From: Rhizobium sp. 16-488-2b
Lineage (GTDB): Bacteria; Pseudomonadota; Alphaproteobacteria; Rhizobiales; Rhizobiaceae
NCBI RefSeq assembly: GCF_017741815.1
Contig: NZ_JAGHMF010000034.1
Coordinates: forward strand, 558,001 to 622,000
Length of the DNA: 64,000 nt
Direction: 5' to 3'
Part shown: positions 62,935 to 64,000 of the stretch, piece by piece
How the letters are laid out: every line of letters begins with the position of its first letter
Numbering within the stretch: position 1 is the first letter of the stretch
Translations under genes and position numbers: made by a program
Notes under the pieces: model-generated
What the model was told of the DNA's origin: nothing
Database searches by the model: none
What the model saw: only the letters and a program-made list of their open reading frames with translations

Positions 62935-63993
62935 TTAGAGTTTGACGGCCTGGCCGGTACGCACGCTTTCATCGGCCGCAAGGCAGATCTTCAGCGAGGT
63001 GACGGCGTCGTCCATATGGCGGGCGAGGTCGAGATCTTCCGTTATTGCGCGATAGACGAAATCCTGCTCGCGATCGCACAGCATCTGATGGTCGGGCTCG
63101 TCGTGCATGTCGAGCCAGTCGTCGGATCGGCTGAAGCCGCCGGCCGCATCGGTTCCCGCGTGGTGGACGCGCAGGCGCGACGTCTTGGTGTGGGCGTCAA
63201 GGCTGGCGGAGCTTGCGCCTTCGTCCATGACGATCGAGACCGAGCCGTTGGGCGAGATCACGTCTTTGACGAAGAAGGCCGTCTCCGACATCATCGGCCC
63301 CCAGCCCGCCTCGTACCAGCCGACGCTGCCATCTTCGAACAGCACCTGGAAGTGACCGTAATTATACATGCCCTTGGGGAGGCCCTGCGCCAGTCCGACG
63401 CCCATGCCGCGCACTTCGACCGGCTTGGAATCGGTGATCTGGCACATGACGTCGACATAATGCACACCGCAATCGACGATCGGCGATGTCGTCTGCATGA
63501 TGGAGCGGTGAATGTCCCAGGCGGCACCGCTCGATTGCTGATTGAGGTTCATGCGGAACACGTAGGGACCGCCGAGGCTGCGCGATTCGGCGATCATCCG
63601 CATCCACGAGGGATGGTGACGCAGGATGTAGCCGATGACGAGCTTGCGGTCATTGGCCTTGGCTGCTGCGACGACGCGCTCTGCATCGGCGACATTGGCC
63701 GCGAGCGGCTTTTCGACGAAGACGTGAGCGCCGCTTTCCAGGGCTGCGACCGCCATGTCGGCATGGGTGTTGGTATGCGTGGCGACCGAGACGACGTCGG
63801 GCGAGAATTCGGCGAGCGCGGCGGCATAGTCGTTACGCAGCGGATAGCCGGAAAGCTCTTCCGGCAGCGTCGGTGTCGAGCGGTTGACGAGACCGACGAT
63901 CTCGAAGCCGGGATGCGCGTGGTAGGCGAGCGCGTGGCTTTTGCCCATCTGGCCGAGGCCGACCACCAGGACCTTGAGTTTTTGTTTTGTCAT
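62935..63993 (-). CDS. Gfo/Idh/MocA-family oxidoreductase
   Basis: This 352-residue NAD(P)-dependent enzyme has the Rossmann motif 'LKVLVVGLGQMGKSHALAY' and EKP at about 93-95 ('VFVEKPLA'). Residues such as 'PIVDCGVHYVDVMCQ' are typical of the catalytic half. It is the fifth Gfo/Idh/MocA module in this window. It precedes the VOC gene after about 106 bases. The start lies 7 bases from the window end, so upstream control elements are not visible. Confidence 0.85.
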   Translation of the reverse strand: MTKQKLKVLVVGLGQMGKSHALAYHAHPGFEIVGLVNRSTPTLPEELSGYPLRNDYAAALAEFSPDVVSVATHTNTHADMAVAALESGAHVFVEKPLAANVADAERVVAAAKANDRKLVIGYILRHHPSWMRMIAESRSLGGPYVFRMNLNQQSSGAAWDIHRSIMQTTSPIVDCGVHYVDVMCQITDSKPVEVRGMGVGLAQGLPKGMYNYGHFQVLFEDGSVGWYEAGWGPMMSETAFFVKDVISPNGSVSIVMDEGASSASLDAHTKTSRLRVHHAGTDAAGGFSRSDDWLDMHDEPDHQMLCDREQDFVYRAITEDLDLARHMDDAVTSLKICLAADESVRTGQAVKL

Positions 63994-64000
63994 GACATTC

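Overview
The window is high-GC alphaproteobacterial DNA, most likely from the Rhizobiaceae (Rhizobium, Agrobacterium, Ensifer and relatives). The reasons are the density of ABC uptake operons, the Gfo/Idh/MocA enzymes, a PraR/PhrR-like small XRE regulator, an iron-responsive TGA-N9-TCA motif of the RirA type, and two families of rhizobial mosaic palindromic repeats. Most of the window is ordinary catabolic and uptake gene content. No rRNA, tRNA, CRISPR array, prophage or intact insertion sequence was seen.

Layout. 1-7700: end of a probable ROK gene, then a minus-strand mannoside operon (binding protein, two permeases, GH38 alpha-mannosidase, ROK regulator). 7900-14600: a small lipoprotein gene, then a MocR-type regulator divergent from a five-gene cassette (DHP-decarboxylase-like protein, polar amino acid ABC transporter, M20 amidohydrolase). 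14600-15500: XRE regulator and a small lipoprotein. 15650-26200: a sugar or sugar-acid locus with an FAH-family protein, an IlvD/Edd dehydratase and an AraC regulator on the minus strand, and divergently a CUT1 sugar ABC transporter ending in a Gfo/Idh/MocA-aldo/keto reductase fusion. 26300-31780: DUF2147 protein, small unknown protein, large autotransporter, and an FRG-domain protein beside AT-rich DNA. 31784-36150: two Gfo/Idh/MocA genes, DUF2934 protein, PAS-GGDEF protein, AhpD/CMD-like protein.

36170-41800: an FAD/NAD(P)-binding oxidoreductase divergent from a four-gene Fe-siderophore ABC operon that has a TGA-N9-TCA motif in its upstream region. 41825-44550: tauCBA-type taurine/sulfonate uptake. 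44724-53480: complete histidine utilization (hutD, hutU, hutG, hutH and hutI on minus, hutF and hutC on plus) with a palindromic HutC-type operator between hutI and hutF. The pathway is the five-step variant through formimidoylglutamate deiminase and N-formylglutamate deformylase. A short antitoxin-like gene sits between hutD and hutU. 53500-54200: gene-free and rich in inverted repeats. 54208-59000: iron-binding protein gene, two low-complexity exported proteins (His-rich, Ser/Gly-rich), a NarL-type two-component system and a small exported protein. 59133-64000: a class B penicillin-binding protein, a yybP-ykoY manganese riboswitch with mntP, a Tat-exported VOC protein and another Gfo/Idh/MocA enzyme.

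The least ordinary items are the Gfo-AKR fusion in the sugar-acid locus, the MocR/amino-acid-ABC/M20/DHPD-like cassette of unknown substrate, the FRG gene in AT-rich surroundings, the antitoxin-like orphan inside hut, the autotransporter without a good start codon, and the structured gene-free stretch after hutC. No clearly new defence or mobile system is evident. All function calls rest on reading motifs and family resemblance by eye, without database searches.
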